Notes: generated from the letters alone by a model not told the origin. A stretch of 25,498 nt of DNA from Temnopleurus reevesii (GCA_036244855.1 BQKZ01004068.1:25618-51115), one strand, 5' to 3'; shown: positions 1-18,767, counted from the stretch's first letter. Program-made: numbers and translations.

Positions 1-676
1 GTTTCTACTTTTCACAATGAATGCCTTTTCTTAAATTTAGCATAATACATAGTTCTTAAGATGAGCTATATCATTCTATTTTTCTTCCTTCATTAGATTA
101 ATTTGAATGGCTAATTTTATCTCAAAGGGATATAATGGGACCCTCGATTTACTTCATGTGGTCATATATCAACAAATCACCTGCTTGCTTGTGTTTAACT
201 TTTTTTCATTTGAAGGTATAGCATTGAGAATTCATGAAAAGATGACATATTCATTTTTCTTCATTCGTGGATATCAACAAATTACGGAGGCCCTAAAGTG
301 ACACCGAAAATGAGATTCAGAAGGACTGCTGCTCTTGCAGCAAAAAAAATCTTGTTTATGTCTGTCACCTTAGTGCCTCTGTAAAATTTTAAAATTCCAA
401 TTAAAAATTTCCCCAAAGGTGCCCAAGTGGCACCCACAGGATTTGTGTTTAGTACCCCCTAGACTATCATATTCACGAATAAACCAGCGTTATCATTTGT
501 CATGGTCCTGCTGGGATTCCACTTGACTAATAGCAGTGTAAACGTAAAAGAAAGTAGCTTGCCGTGCTTATTCATAGAGCAGATGTGTCACCTGTTAGGC
601 ATTACTCTTTATAAAATGGGGGAAAAAAATCTTTTTTGTGCATTGTGAAAGCTCACAACTCACTGAGAATTTATTT

Positions 677-916
677 CACTGTGAACAGAAAGGACAAATG
701 AATAGGACAAACACCAACTTCATTCGAACATTCTCAATGGCTTCATGAACACAAAAAAAGTAGCTTTCCAGGCTAGATCTCGATGCAACAATCTTTAAAG
801 TGCTCTCTGCTGAACAAGATGAAAGGAAATTTCGTCTGTGTGAATCTAGCTATTGTGAAAGGCAGAATGGAAGTTATTAACTCTGGTCCAAACCTTTGTC
901 CTTTCTGCTTATAGTT
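677..916. repeat. Family A MITE, copy 1
   Basis: Starts CACTGTGAACAGAAAGGACA and ends in the near reverse complement TTTGTCCTTTCTGCTTATAG. Inside, CAACTTCATTCGAACATTCT faces AGCTATTGTGAAAGGCAG. It is the most diverged of four copies (the others are at 9841, 12104 and 14071). About 240 bp with long imperfect inverted ends and no ORF, it looks like a non-autonomous DNA transposon relic. Confidence 0.7.
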
Positions 917-1027
917 ACTGCTGTATTTTGCATGTTATCAATTTGTATATATTTTATCACAAGAGGTCCATGATGTAAAACAGTTTTTATGCTGATCATG
1001 TTTTTTTATCCTCTTTAAATATGTTCT

Positions 1028-1050
1028 AAAAAATAAATAAATAAATAAAT
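1028..1050. repeat. TAAA tetranucleotide microsatellite
   Basis: About five uninterrupted AAAT/TAAA units inside ACTR1 intron 1. Confidence 0.85.
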
Positions 1051-1255
1051 CTATTTTATCCAGTTCGCAAGAAAAAACCTTATCCATTATTGCAATGTTG
1101 GTAATTCTGAATCTATCTTGATAGCTTTGGTACTCTTCATTTCAGTACAGGTGGCACTCTCTGTGCCATGTCTCAAACCAGATGCTTGTTTCATAACGCC
1201 TTGTAAGTAGAAGTAAATGTAAATGACTCAACACACAATTGGTGACCCTTTCCTC

Positions 1256-1380
1256 CACTAAGTGACCTGCTATGTTGCTGATTGAGCACAAGAGAAAGAG
1301 TCACCAGTTTTGCGTTCCTGCACTAAGTGACCCGCTATCTCGCTGAATAAGCACAAGAGAAAAAGTCACCAGTCGTGCAC
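1256..1380. repeat. 65 bp tandem duplication
   Basis: Unit 1 at 1256-1320 and unit 2 from 1321 both begin CACTAAGTGACC and share CTGA.T.AGCACAAGAGAAA, then AGTCACCAGT. About eight substitutions separate them. The array lies in ACTR1 intron 1 and has no coding potential. Confidence 0.85.
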
Positions 1381-1403
1381 AAAATAATGTGTGAGACTTA
1401 ACT

Positions 1404-1600
1404 ACTGTGAAAATTTGAGCAAAATTGGTCTGTCTACATGTCTGTACGCCACAGATTCTGTTAAAGTTGCTGACCGCATGAATCAACATCAGTGGTAGGG
1501 ATCGTGATATAATTGGAGATTTAAAAATTCATAACTTTTGAATGGATTTTCCGATTTTGCTCAAGTTTTCATAGTTTGTTCTGATTTTTTCATTCATTAA
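1404..1600. repeat. Relict of the TTAA-flanked element seen at 18175-18767
   Basis: Positions 1523-1600 match the right arm of the 18175 element (shared TTCATAACTTTTGAATGGAT, then GATTTTGCTCAA.TTTTCA). ACTGTGAAAATTTGAGCAAA at 1404 is the inverse of the same arm. The loop and outer ends are gone, leaving about 200 bp of an internally deleted copy. Confidence 0.65.
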
Positions 1601-1671
1601 ATGAGAACGTAACAATTTCATTTATTCTGATATACGATTTCGATAAATCTGATCATCTTGTGCTTTTACAG

Positions 1672-8834
<7,163 letters not shown>

Positions 8835-9840
8835 TCACTGGCAATCTAGCTAGAAAACGTTACTGAATAGCAGCAACAAACAGTAAAATAAGATACTTAA
8901 TTGATCAATTGTACAGTTATTAATTATAATTATTGTTATTATGGAAAATGTTGTGTATGAAAGCAGGGTGTGACAGACTGTGGCAATCTCTGGAAATTCT
9001 TGTGTAGCTTTGGTTGACAAAATGAAATTACGAATGTCTCTTATTTACCCAGGGTAGCCACTGTCAGCCATGAGCAGTTCTTCCAGTGGGCCCTGTACAT
9101 CAAGATTATTGTTACCCATCTTCTTTCTTGCATGTTGTGTGCATAGCAAGAACGCAGATAGTATGATAATTACATTACTTCTCTTCCTGTAAAACCACCG
9201 TGATATAAGATCCAAATAACGGTCCATCAGAGTACGGCGTTATGTAGCATATTATTGGGAATGAGATTATTTACTCAAATTTCTATTTTGCATCTTTCAG
9301 AGCATTGCTATTGCAAAATAGTTGTGTGTTCTAGGTGATGTTATTTATGAACCATCTTGGAAGACCCATGGAAATTCGTTGATTTCATGGACTAATGCAT
9401 GAGTCTCCTTGTCATCCAAAAATGACCAAATGATATAAAGAGAAAGTTCTCTAACCATATTTCACATTCATTTTCAGGTTCAAAAATCCGACTTGGTGCA
9501 TTACGAATGCTGTGTTTATCATTTGCATTATGAATGTCACGTGTTTTACAGAATTGCAAAAGTTTGTCACGCCCTGTTCATACATGCCTATGATGAAAAG
9601 CCTACCGGTATAAAGAGCTTTCTATACATTCATGTAAATTCCCTTAATTCTGTGACAGAAGGAAAATATGCTTCAGAATTGATGGTCACATTGTCCGTGA
9701 CTTAATGCTGCTGTAATAATATTTGTTGATGCGATAGGGTGTTCCTGAGTTTGTTTAAAAGGTAAGGCACTTGTAAAGTTTTATTGTTAAAAAGGCTGTT
9801 TGGTAATCATTTGTTTTTATTTGGGTTTGATACATAGACC
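8835..9840 (+). other. ACTR1 3' UTR and downstream flank; no gene seen
   Basis: Follows the TAA of ACTR1. Open frames here are short and resemble no family. The region presumably begins with the 3' UTR, whose end I cannot fix. Confidence 0.5.
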
Positions 9841-10095
9841 ATGTACTGTGAGCAGTAGGTTGAAAGGGTTCGGAAAAAGTAAGCAACTTCCATTGAAGCA
9901 TTCACAATAACTTCTTATTCATCACTAAAGAAGGTAGCTTCCTGATTTCCCCACTGAACAGATGCTACAATTTTATGACATTTCTCCACAGAATAAGAGA
10001 GAAGAAATTTCATCTTGTATGCACTTGGGTATTTTGAATGCTTCAATAGAAGTGTTTACTTTGTCCAAATCATTTGTTTCTTCTGCTCACAATGC
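9841..10095. mobile_element. Family A MITE, copy 2
   Basis: Left end ATGTACTGTGAGCAGTAGG, right end TTCTTCTGCTCACAATGC. Inside, CAACTTCCATTGAAGCATTC faces TGAATGCTTCAATAGAAGTG. The middle shows ACAGAATAAGAGAGAAGAAATTTC, shared with copy 3. About 255 bp, non-coding. Confidence 0.75.
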
Positions 10096-11439
10096 CTATG
10101 TTGGGTTCAAATTACAGATTGCAAGTGACATTCCATTATAGATCTACATAATACTAAATATAAGGCAGTGAAAAATTCAGATTTGGCATAATTACACCTC
10201 CGTTAGTAGCGGGTAGCAGTGTTACCAGAATAATCTCTTCATAATAAAAACAATAGGTAATTGTTAGGACCAATTATGAAACTTGTGTGATGTAGGCAAA
10301 AGTATTCTCAAGCCTCTCATGCTTAGCTAAAAGTGAATCATAAACAGTGTATGGCATAAGATTATGTTTAATGTTAGTCAGCATCTTATTAAAAAGAAAA
10401 AAATGCAAAGAGTGCTACTTATTTCTTGCCGTTTTATTATTTCATTGCTTGTTTTTGTTTAAAGCAAATTGAATTTCTGAAGCATATTTTCCTAATTTCT
10501 TTTAATATGTAGGAATCATAAAATGAAAATATAGCTATTACCACTTTTTATGTAGTGCTGTTATGTGTGCATTGTGCTGTGTTCTTGTGTGTATGAAATA
10601 TAACACTCTCGTCATTTTACCATAATAAAAACAGTGGTATTAGGAAGTAAATTTATAATTTGGCGTGGCTGTCTTTGGCTTTTGTTTTTAGAAGTATAAC
10701 ATTTATGATGAAATATAATGCAATCTCATTATTCTGCTTTGATAAACAAGAAAATTCTCTGGACAAAACTCTTTGCATACTTCAAAGATTCTCAAATTAA
10801 TTTATTCTGTTGTGGGCAGGGTTGCACCTTTTCATAAGAATACTCCGATTTAGAAATACAAAAATTTTGTTTGATAGAAAAAGTGTGCATCGTTCCTGTA
10901 GGAGATATTTCATATTGTGGTCAAATTACTATTTAAACAAAATGAATATATCATTAATAGCACTCCGACTCGATGTACAAAGCCTGAGTGTTAAAAAACA
11001 CTCATGAGTATAGCTATTGGCTTAAATTTTCAGTTGTGACTTATACATGCCTTGAAACATAATCTCATTCCAGTTCTTTGTTTGGATTGAAAACACAAAT
11101 GTTTTAATATTTCACTAAGGACACAATGACGTTCATGTGGTTAAATACATAATGTATCAGTTTCATATAGCCACATATTCAATGAAGCATGAATGAACAG
11201 CAATTACCAGTATATAATTGATGAGAAGTGTAGATCTGTGGCTTATAGCGTGTAAGCTAAGCTTTATATAGATTGCGCTGCTCCCCCCAAATAGGCAACA
11301 TTAATTTTGTACTTTGTTGCTACCCAATTTGCAAAAAAAAAAAAGAACTCATTAGATATACAAAAGAAGTTGTGTGTATTTACTGTAGACTATAGTGTCC
11401 ATTCCCAGCTTTGCTTTACATGACATTATATATGTATAT
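10096..11439. other. Intergenic stretch without recognisable features
   Basis: AT-rich, with stop codons in all frames at short intervals and no homology that I recognise. It contains scattered AATAAA hexamers (for example 10624-10629) that could end a long ACTR1 3' UTR. Confidence 0.5.
10243..10248 (+). promoter_or_regulatory. Candidate polyadenylation signal for ACTR1
   Basis: AATAAA, the first plain copy that I noticed downstream of the stop, about 1.4 kb away. Another AATAAA lies at 10624-10629 and more occur beyond 12.6 kb. In AT-rich DNA such hexamers arise often by chance, so transcript ends are needed to decide. Confidence 0.3.
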
Positions 11440-11622
11440 GGGGATGTTGCTAGAAAGTTGCAACTGACGTAATTTGCAGCTTTTCAGCATGCACCGATCA
11501 AAATCATTGTTTCCTGCATCTTGTTAGATGAGCTGAATGTGCACAAATGAAAATGTGCATCTCAACTTGAAACTTATTTGCAGTTGATTTGCAATTGATT
11601 GTAACCTTCTAGCAACACCCCC
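11440..11622. mobile_element. Family B MITE, copy 2
   Basis: Left end GGGGATGTTGCTAGAAAGTT, right end ACCTTCTAGCAACACCCCC, with GATTTGCAATTGATTGTAAC just inside. It shares CACCGATCAAAATCATTGTT with copy 1. The centre has ATGTGCACAAATGAAAATGT. 183 bp, non-coding. Confidence 0.8.
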
Positions 11623-12103
11623 TCTGTATGCATGTGCTTTTCTTTCTCTTTGGCTCAAGTCAATCCAATAATTTGTGTATCATCATCGAGGCGAAGATTT
11701 AGTTGATATAGGATAGTAAAGTAATATAATATAATGTTAACCCGCATGCTTTTTACTTTGAAATTAGGACGTCTGATTATACAAAGTCTTGATCGTTGTT
11801 GATATTTATGACCACAAACTCTGCATGTAACATCATCTACATTAATTTATTACTTTTGTAAATATTCTATGTACTTATTACCTTTATTCTTTCTTTGATA
11901 ATTTTTTTTTATTTATCCAATTGTCTGTTGTTTTGATTTGTGAGATTTCATCCAAATAGTGAATATATCACAAATGTGTTTAAAAAAAAGATAGGATATA
12001 AGAAATCTCTTCACAATCATGGCAGCTTTATATACATTAAATTTCTTTCTGCTTTAGAGTTTTAGATATAGATATATGTCTAAATACATGATTTGTATAG
12101 ACA

Positions 12104-12343
12104 TGACTGTGTTTGGATAAAGTATCTGGGACAAATTGAACAACTTCATTCAGGCATTCATGATAGCTAGATACACATAAAAGAAAGGACCCTCCCATTT
12201 GATTGTTGAATGACTGTTCGACATATTTCCGCAGAATTAGAGAGAGGGAAATTTCTTGTGTGTGTGTATCTAGCTATTGTGAATGCTTTAATGAAGTTGT
12301 TTTCTTTGTCAAAAATTCTTTGTTCTCTCTGCTCACAGTGCAT
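12104..12343. mobile_element. Family A MITE, copy 3 (best-preserved inverted ends)
   Basis: The left arm includes CAACTTCATTCAGGCATTC and ATAGCTAGATACACATAAAA; the right arm has the inverse TGTATCTAGCTATTGTGAAT and ATGAAGTTG. The arms are about 85 bp each and pair with moderate mismatches. The outer ends read ACTGTG and CACAGT, and the whole is about 240 bp. Short open frames here arise from the repeat and are not genes. Confidence 0.8.
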
Positions 12344-14070
12344 CTTGTTGCTATTTCACTTGAAAGTACATGTAGATTACTTTTGTTTCATTTGTAATGC
12401 TAGTGGTGGAGTAGTAATGCTTTTCAACTAAGAAGTTCTTGATATTAAGTTTACTATGGTTCCATGATATTCATTCCTGTGGCAATTGCTCTCCTGAAAA
12501 ACTACCACATTAAACAAAACCTAAAACTATACACTGCATTTTATGTCGATAAAATTGAATGCAATATTTGATTCCTGCTTTTATATGGATGAAAAAAGGA
12601 AGCTCACAAAATTAAGCAAAATTTGCCAGGAATCATTAACAATACAATTCAATATTGTGTGTCAGACTATTTTCTGGGAAATTTAATTGAGGAATAATAA
12701 AGATTTCAAAACAAGCTCTTTCGAGCCTGTAAGCAGATATTTTGGTCCCTCATTGTATTTCCTGTGTAAGCTAAGAAAGACATGCTAAGGGTGAATAAAA
12801 ATATTAATGTTTTGAACAAGTTTGTACAGGTTTGATCAAACTTTCATTGTCCTCTGACACATTGTTGATAATATGTGATGATTATTCAATTCTAGAATAA
12901 AATTAAGTGTGATATTTAAACCCAATACTTCTTCAATAAACAAAGGAGCAATTGCCACAGATGTATGATTTGTGTCAATGTTAAATATAAATATTACATC
13001 ATGCACAAGAAATTATAAGCAACTGAGGAGCTCATCATGTATCTTGTGCAATTTAAAAGGAAATCTACTTTTTGTTTATTTACAAAGGTATCTTGTGTCA
13101 GGGTTGAGGCATTCCTTTTAGAAGAACAACTTTTTGACAATTTGCACCTTTCTGTTTATATTGCTACTCGTATGTGAATCAAATTGATATTGTTTTCACA
13201 AATTAAACTGTCGTTTGTTGGGAAAATCTGAAATTGTCTTTGGAGATTTTCCATAGGTGTCACCTCCTACAACAAGAAAATATGAGGTGAAAAAAAAAAG
13301 AATTTTAAAAGTTCAGTCACCATTTTTTTTTATCTCAATGTTGATTGGTATACACATATTTTATTACATAACCTGTCCATGTTCATGTTAGCATTACCAA
13401 CAAATACTAATGAGCAGATATGTATATCATTTGGCTTTCTGTTGTTCTCAAATTGTAGTAAAAGCATAAAGTTCTAAAATACTATTTGACAAATGGTATT
13501 GAATATCTGATGGCCATTTCTTTGATTGATCAATTGAGTTTTAATACAAGTATTTTTGTTGCTTTTAATCCAAATTTGGATATTTCTCTACAATCTTGGC
13601 ATATTTATGGATGTCTAAATGTCCTCATTTAATATGTATAGGTGTATGGATAGCATGCTTTGCCTAGAAGCCCCCTTAGAAAATGCATCTCTGCTGAAAA
13701 TATAACTGATACTTCTGCAATTCAATTTACTGTAAATAAAGAAGTAATTGTGACTCTGAAAGAGTTTCCATATTTATTTTTTTCTCAGTTTTGAGATGGA
13801 TTGTGAGAGAGTTAGAGATTACTTCAGTTCAATGTAGACATTTTGTTCAGAGGTGTCAACCGTTGCGGAATATGTACAAGGTCTGATTTTAATATGAATT
13901 TTAAGGCTATCTTCACGGAATCATTGTCATGATCGTGTTTGCACTCACATTTGTTGAGCTGTTGCGTTATCCACGTATGCCTTGTACATACTCCGGAACG
14001 GTAGGCATCTCCGTTCATTTATGGTTTTTAGGTACAGAGGGTTTCTGTAACGTAGTCAAATGTTATTCAC
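12344..14070. other. Intergenic stretch without recognisable features
   Basis: AT-rich, no supported gene, no repeat that I could match elsewhere in the window. Several AATAAA hexamers occur (12696, 12794, 13735). Confidence 0.5.
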
Positions 14071-14280
14071 ATGCACCGTGAGTAGAAGGGACAAAGGATT
14101 TGGACAAAGCGAACAACTCCATTGAAGCCTTCACAAAAGTTTCCTGGACACAAAAGACAGTAACTCCCCCAATGATTGCATGAAGCCCAATTGACATTTG
14201 TATGTATCTAGCTATTGTGAATGCTTGAACGAAGTTGTTAATTTGGTCCAAAGTCCTTTGGCCCATCTGTTCTGGGTGAT
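14071..14280. mobile_element. Family A MITE, copy 4
   Basis: Left ATGCACCGTGAGTAGAAGGG then ACAAAGGATTTGGACAAAG. The right arm carries TATCTAGCTATTGTGAATGC, ACGAAGTTGTTAATTTGGTC and AAAGTCCTTTGGCCC. It is shorter than the other copies (about 210 bp), having lost part of the centre. Confidence 0.75.
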
Positions 14281-14545
14281 GACTCCATCAAACGTTGAAT
14301 GGTAAATTAATTGTTCTGATAACAAACGATCTCATTTTAATAGATGGAGTGAACAGCACATGCATTGTTTGTCACTCGATCTGAGGAGCTAAAAAATGTT
14401 TGTCTCAGTTGGCAACTCTTCCGACTGTGATGAAGTCATCTGGTTACAAGTGTATATCTTGTGGCAAGCATGAATAAATTTGATTACATTATGAAAAACC
14501 CTCTTTACCATCAGTCTTTGTTCATTGGCAAGAAATATGCATATA

Positions 14546-14720
14546 CAGTCTAACCTCGTTATAACAAGGCCATTGGGACCAGAGAAATTACCTCTTTATA
14601 TTGAAACCTTGTTATATCATGGCCAAAATACAATAAAATACAAAGAGATGGGACCAGGAAAATAACCTTGTCATAACAAGGGCTCGTTATATCAGTGCTC
14701 TTTATAACAAGGTTTGACTG
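14546..14720. mobile_element. TA-flanked pogo-style MITE (175 bp)
   Basis: Starts CAGTCTAACCTCGTTATAAC and ends TTATAACAAGGTTTGACTG, with TA on both sides (14544-14545 and 14721-14722). Sub-terminal CCTCTTTATATTGAAACCTT and inner copies of the GTTATAACAAGG motif add further inverted structure. The ends differ in sequence from the element at 3518, so it is a different subfamily with the same insertion habit. Confidence 0.8.
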
Positions 14721-15700
14721 TACTTGCACCAACCACTATAGAAACTTCTTTACTTCTAGATACATTTGCTGTGCGTATAATGGAAATGCATAAAAATCGT
14801 CCTCACCCCACCAAGATAGTCATCATCAATTCAACAGGAAGATTATCACCATCGCAATCATCGCTGCCATCATCAATTTCAGATTCACCATTTATGATTA
14901 TCAGCACTATTTTCGTCATCACCATCATGATAATGCTCGTCCTTTTTTAAAGAGCAAGAAGATACAGGAAAGAAATTTTTCTCTGGTACAAAATAAAGAT
15001 CTGTATTGGGACTTGTACATGGATAGATTCTTTTCATACCAATACATGATGTCCTAAATGTCCAACTTTCATCATCTCAATTCATCACACAACCATTTAC
15101 CCAATGTCTAATGCATGAAAGCGCCATCTCATTCACCACTGCCAGGTCCATCTCGGTACGAAATTGTAACAATGTACAGGGAATAATTTTCCTGGTATCG
15201 CATCGCTATTAGCTATGCATTTTAGCAGGATTGATATACAAAATATATTTTGTGTAACAACTTTTTCACATAGAACTGTATAGCAATGAATTCAAAAAAA
15301 GTTTCCTCAATGTCTAAGACTGCTAATCAGATGTGAAAGTCAAATTATTCCCTGATGTATTGAAGTTTAGAAGATGAGGCATAGTCTAACTACCCCTGCC
15401 CAACTCACATTCTACAGTGTATCAGTGTACCCCCATCTGCAATCAAATGGATGCATGAAACATACTGGTTGAAAAATGAGAAAACTTTGAGATCAAGAAT
15501 ATAATTTCCACATAATTTATTTGCCCTTACCCAGTGGAATGACCCATATAAACTATGAATATGACAAGCAATGACAGTGGACAAAAAGAATTCTCTTTCA
15601 ACATTTGGTCTAAAGTTTACAAAAGTAGGATTCAAACTGAGAGGAAAAATATCACGGTTTCAGAAACTACGACGGTCCTACGGAACCTTATACATGCAAC
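14721..15700. other. Intergenic stretch with a degenerate ATC/CAT-rich segment
   Basis: Positions about 14811-14940 are rich in CATCATCA-type triplets with one long open frame, a composition effect rather than a gene. The rest shows nothing recognisable. Confidence 0.5.
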
Positions 15701-15930
15701 GCAAAGGCGAGTTGTTAAACTCACCAAGGCGCCTTATTATGGTCGAAAAGGCGAGAAGGTGACGTGTAAAAACTCGCCTATGCGCCTTCTCTCGGATGAG
15801 AAGGCATGAAGGTAGCTTGCACCTGAAACTTGCCTTCATGGCTTAGACAAGAAGGTGACTTGTAAAAACTTGCCTTGGCGCTTTTTCAATAGGAAAAGGC
15901 AGCTTGTAATAACTCGTCTTCTTGCTGCAA
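15701..15930. repeat. Degenerate tandem array around GAAGGTGACTTGTAAAAACT
   Basis: GAAGGTGACGTGTAAAAACT (about 15753), GAAGGTAGCTTG..TGAAACT (about 15809) and GAAGGTGACTTGTAAAAACT (about 15850) recur with CGCCTT/GCGCC motifs between them. Further decayed units lie at both edges. Unit length varies from about 42 to 58 bp. It is GC-richer than its surroundings. Open frames across it are a by-product. Confidence 0.7.
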
Positions 15931-16637
15931 GTTTAAGCTTCGTATGACTGTTGTTGTTTATGAAACCTTATTATATGTGTCAGCTTTCAGTGTAAACCCT
16001 ACTAAAAATAAATCTCCTTCCCTGCTTATGTGCAAAACAAATGAAATATGGAGCTCACCTCAAGAACATCACAAAAATATAATGAGAGGTTGAATTAGAG
16101 TTGGATATTTTTGTCCACTTTATTTGTCTGACAAGTTCATAGTGATATCTTCTCATAGAAGCATAATACTGCACCATGGAATTTAAAAGTAAAATGATAC
16201 AAATATCATACGCTACTTGTATTCTTCTATGATCCAGATTGCTACATTTAAAAAGAGAAATAATTACAATACTAAATACCAAGATAAATGTACATATAAG
16301 CCAAAATCAAAATGTCATCTGAACCCGAATCCATAGCGAAATCAATGAATAAAACAATGAATTAGTAATAATTCCAATTACTATCTTTAAAGTTCCTAAG
16401 AGAAATCAATATCTGAGCCCAAGAAAAAATAACAGGAAACGAGAGAAAATAAATCACAGAGCTCACACCTCATAACATGCATTCAAGATAAGGAAACAAT
16501 TGCCTGAATACAAAATGCACACATCATTTTGAAATATTATTTTGAAGTGTTACTTGGACAATATTTTTAAGTGGTCTCTGCCCGTCTTAGATTCAATGCT
16601 AATGAAACTGAAACAAAAAATAATATTTTCAAGCTGC
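15931..16637. other. Intergenic stretch without recognisable features
   Basis: AT-rich, no supported gene or repeat. Confidence 0.5.
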
Positions 16638-16983
16638 ATGGTCCATTTTTAGCATACAATGTAGAACTCTACACCACATCTACATTTACAGCGTAAATCA
16701 GAATTCTCAACTGTTAAATAGTCTGCTAGAACAGACCCTTGGGTTTCGTTGTGCGCATACACAGAGAGTGATACAGGGTATGCATTGTGTGTCTCATTGT
16801 GTGTCTGCATGCTCTCTCCCAGACTGAGGATAAAGCAATGCTGTATGTGTGTGATGTAGTCACACAATGCATACCCATCATGCTCTACGCACGCACACCG
16901 AAAGTTTAGGGTTTGTGCTTTCAAACTACATGTAACTGTTATCACATCTAAGGACAATGGGGTCACAAAAATCACTGGACCAT
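16638..16983. repeat. 346 bp inverted-repeat element with a perfect 16 bp inner stem
   Basis: The outer ends ATGGTCCATTTTTAG and AAAATCACTGGACCAT are imperfect inverses. Inside, GGGTATGCATTGTGTG (about 16776) is matched perfectly by CACACAATGCATACCC (about 16861). Flanking GTGCGCATACAC and GCACGCACAC extend the pairing to about 40 bp per arm. A 108-residue open frame on the minus strand arises from this repeat and resembles no protein family. Confidence 0.7.
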
Positions 16984-18125
16984 ATATTGTTCTGAGCTTT
17001 TATGGTAATAACAGGTGGCAAAGAATTCTGACAAGCACAATTGCATCTTGAATTTAAAATTGAAATCATAATGTATCAAGGTGATGACTTGAATTAAAAT
17101 ATAAATCTACAAACATTATCTTTTTCTAAATCTCATTTGCAGGATTATGCCTCACTTTCATTTTTTTCTGATCTTTTACAACTGATCCCTACATTCAAAG
17201 ATCAGACAAATATAGCCCTCCCCCTGCTAAATAGATACATATATGAAATGATTTCATAAGCAAATCATGCATGGCAACCAAGGATTTAACTGGACATGAC
17301 CAATACATTCATAGCTCAATAAAGTACTTCTGCCTGTTAGGGCAATGCTCATTCTAGAGACTAATGTGGGGGAAAGAAAATAACTCCTGTCCAATTGTGT
17401 GTCTCATGAAAAAGTCATAAAATACTAAACAAACAGACTGTGGAGTGATAAAGAAAATTATATTGTTACTTCCAAATTCATCAAACTTTGGGAGGTCAAC
17501 ACAAATGACAAGTGGTTATTTTACCTTTCTGGTACCATGTGAAAAATACATTCTACAGTCAAATAAGATGCTTTTTGAGGGTTCATTGAAACAAAGACAT
17601 AACTCCATTCTTTTGTGAAAATCAGGTTACGGTATCTACAATTTCGAGAAATATGACCTTCATACTGTAATAAACAAAATGGCATCAAATGTTTCTCATA
17701 AAGAAACCAAATCTTCTTATTCAATTCTATTTTCATACGCCAAATACTTTGTGCCAAAACCTTTGAACAAATTTGTCTCAAAATGGCCATTATGTCTTTG
17801 TGTCACAGACCCCTGGATATAGGCAGCTGCTAAATTAATCATATAGAAAACCATTTCCTCAGTATCCAATTCCTTTTTGTACAAAGTGTTTAATTTCCCT
17901 ATTGGATGAATGGGCAATCTAACCACCATGAGGAAAATACAACCACACAGAAAAGTTATATTCTCCCAAGTTCAAATACAACGTAGATTTTCAATTCATA
18001 AGCTACAAATTTAAATATCAATTCATTACAGACACTGGAATACCATGATTAAACAGTCAGATCTTTTGGGGTCCCTGTTCCACAAAATTTTCCTGTATCA
18101 AATAGAGGTCTGGACAAGAGGCATG
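16984..18125. other. Intergenic stretch without recognisable features
   Basis: AT-rich. Minus-strand open frames of 70-89 residues show no family signature and are probably chance. Confidence 0.5.
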
Positions 18126-18173
18126 TAACATAAAAGACATAACATAAAAGATGCTATAACATAAAAGATGCTA
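18126..18173. repeat. Short tandem repeat, unit about 20 bp
   Basis: Two and a half units of ATAACATAAAAGATGCTAT, the first decayed, immediately abutting the TTAA-flanked element. Confidence 0.75.
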
Positions 18174-18174
18174 T

Positions 18175-18767
18175 TAAAGGGGAACTTCACCAAGACATTG
18201 ATTTGCGCTCAGTGGATGAGGAAAAATACAATGGTCAATATGTGAAAATTTTAGCAAAATCTGACAATCCATTTAACAGTTATGAATTTTCAAAGTTTTG
18301 ATTTACATCCCTCATGGGCTCCACAAATTGGCAACATACAGGCACAAAATGGCTGCCAACATGGAGAACTCTCCATTCACTTTGTACACAGAATTTCAAA
18401 TTTTCTTCTTTTTCAAGAAAAGTAGACAAAATTGTACTTTTCTCTTCAAGTATGATATGGACATTTTGATTCTGCATGCAGTTCGGAATGAATTTTGTTG
18501 ATTTTTTGTCTACTTTTATTTATTGTCTATTATTGTCTACTTTTCTAGGAAAAGTAGAAAAGGTGAAATTCTGTGTAGCCATTGGCAGCCATTTTGTGCC
18601 TGTACGTTGCCAATTTAAGGAGCCCATGAGGGGTTTAAATCAAAACATTGAAAATTCATAACTTTTGAATGGATTGTCGGATTTTGCTCAAATTTTCACA
18701 GTTTGATCATTGTATTTTTCGTCATCCACTGAAAGTGCATCAATGTCTGGGTGAAGTTCTCCTTTAA
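18175..18767. mobile_element. TTAA-flanked element with ~220 bp inverted arms
   Basis: Opens TTAAAGGGGAACTTCACC and closes with GGTGAAGTTCTCCTTTAA. The arms pair for about 220 bp with modest mismatch: GACATTGAT, TCATAACTTTTGAATGGAT, CCCATGAGG, GGCAGCCATTTTGTGCCTGT and GAAAAGTAGA all have inverse partners. The centre is a short unpaired A/T-rich loop with repeated TTGTCTA. TTAA at both ends is the target signature of piggyBac-type elements. No transposase is present, so it is non-autonomous. A deleted relative sits at 1404-1600. Confidence 0.85.

Larger units (their letters stand above)
1..1671 (+). other. 3' part of ACTR1 intron 1, with repeats but no coding sequence seen
   Basis: No reading frame here matches the expected centractin N-terminus, so the first exon lies upstream. 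The stretch holds a family A MITE (677-916), a TAAA microsatellite (1028-1050), a 65 bp tandem duplication (1256-1380) and a relict of the TTAA-flanked element (about 1404-1600). Positions 1-670 have no feature I recognise beyond a loose direct repeat around TATCAACAAAT (about 167 and 271). Confidence 0.7.

Noticed and set aside
14714..14950. 78-residue open frame rich in Ser/Ile/Thr
   Set aside because: Comes from an ATC-rich low-complexity stretch and the end of a MITE.
15555..15809. 84-residue open frame with many Lys/Arg
   Set aside because: It overlaps the GAAGGTGAC array and has no recognisable domain.
16649..16975. 108-residue open frame on the minus strand, Cys-rich
   Set aside because: It lies wholly inside an inverted-repeat element, has no domain signature, and its residues reflect the repeat.
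17521..17929. Overlapping minus-strand open frames of 89 and 70 residues
   Set aside because: No family resemblance, no splice partners or coding-type composition; compatible with chance in AT-rich DNA.
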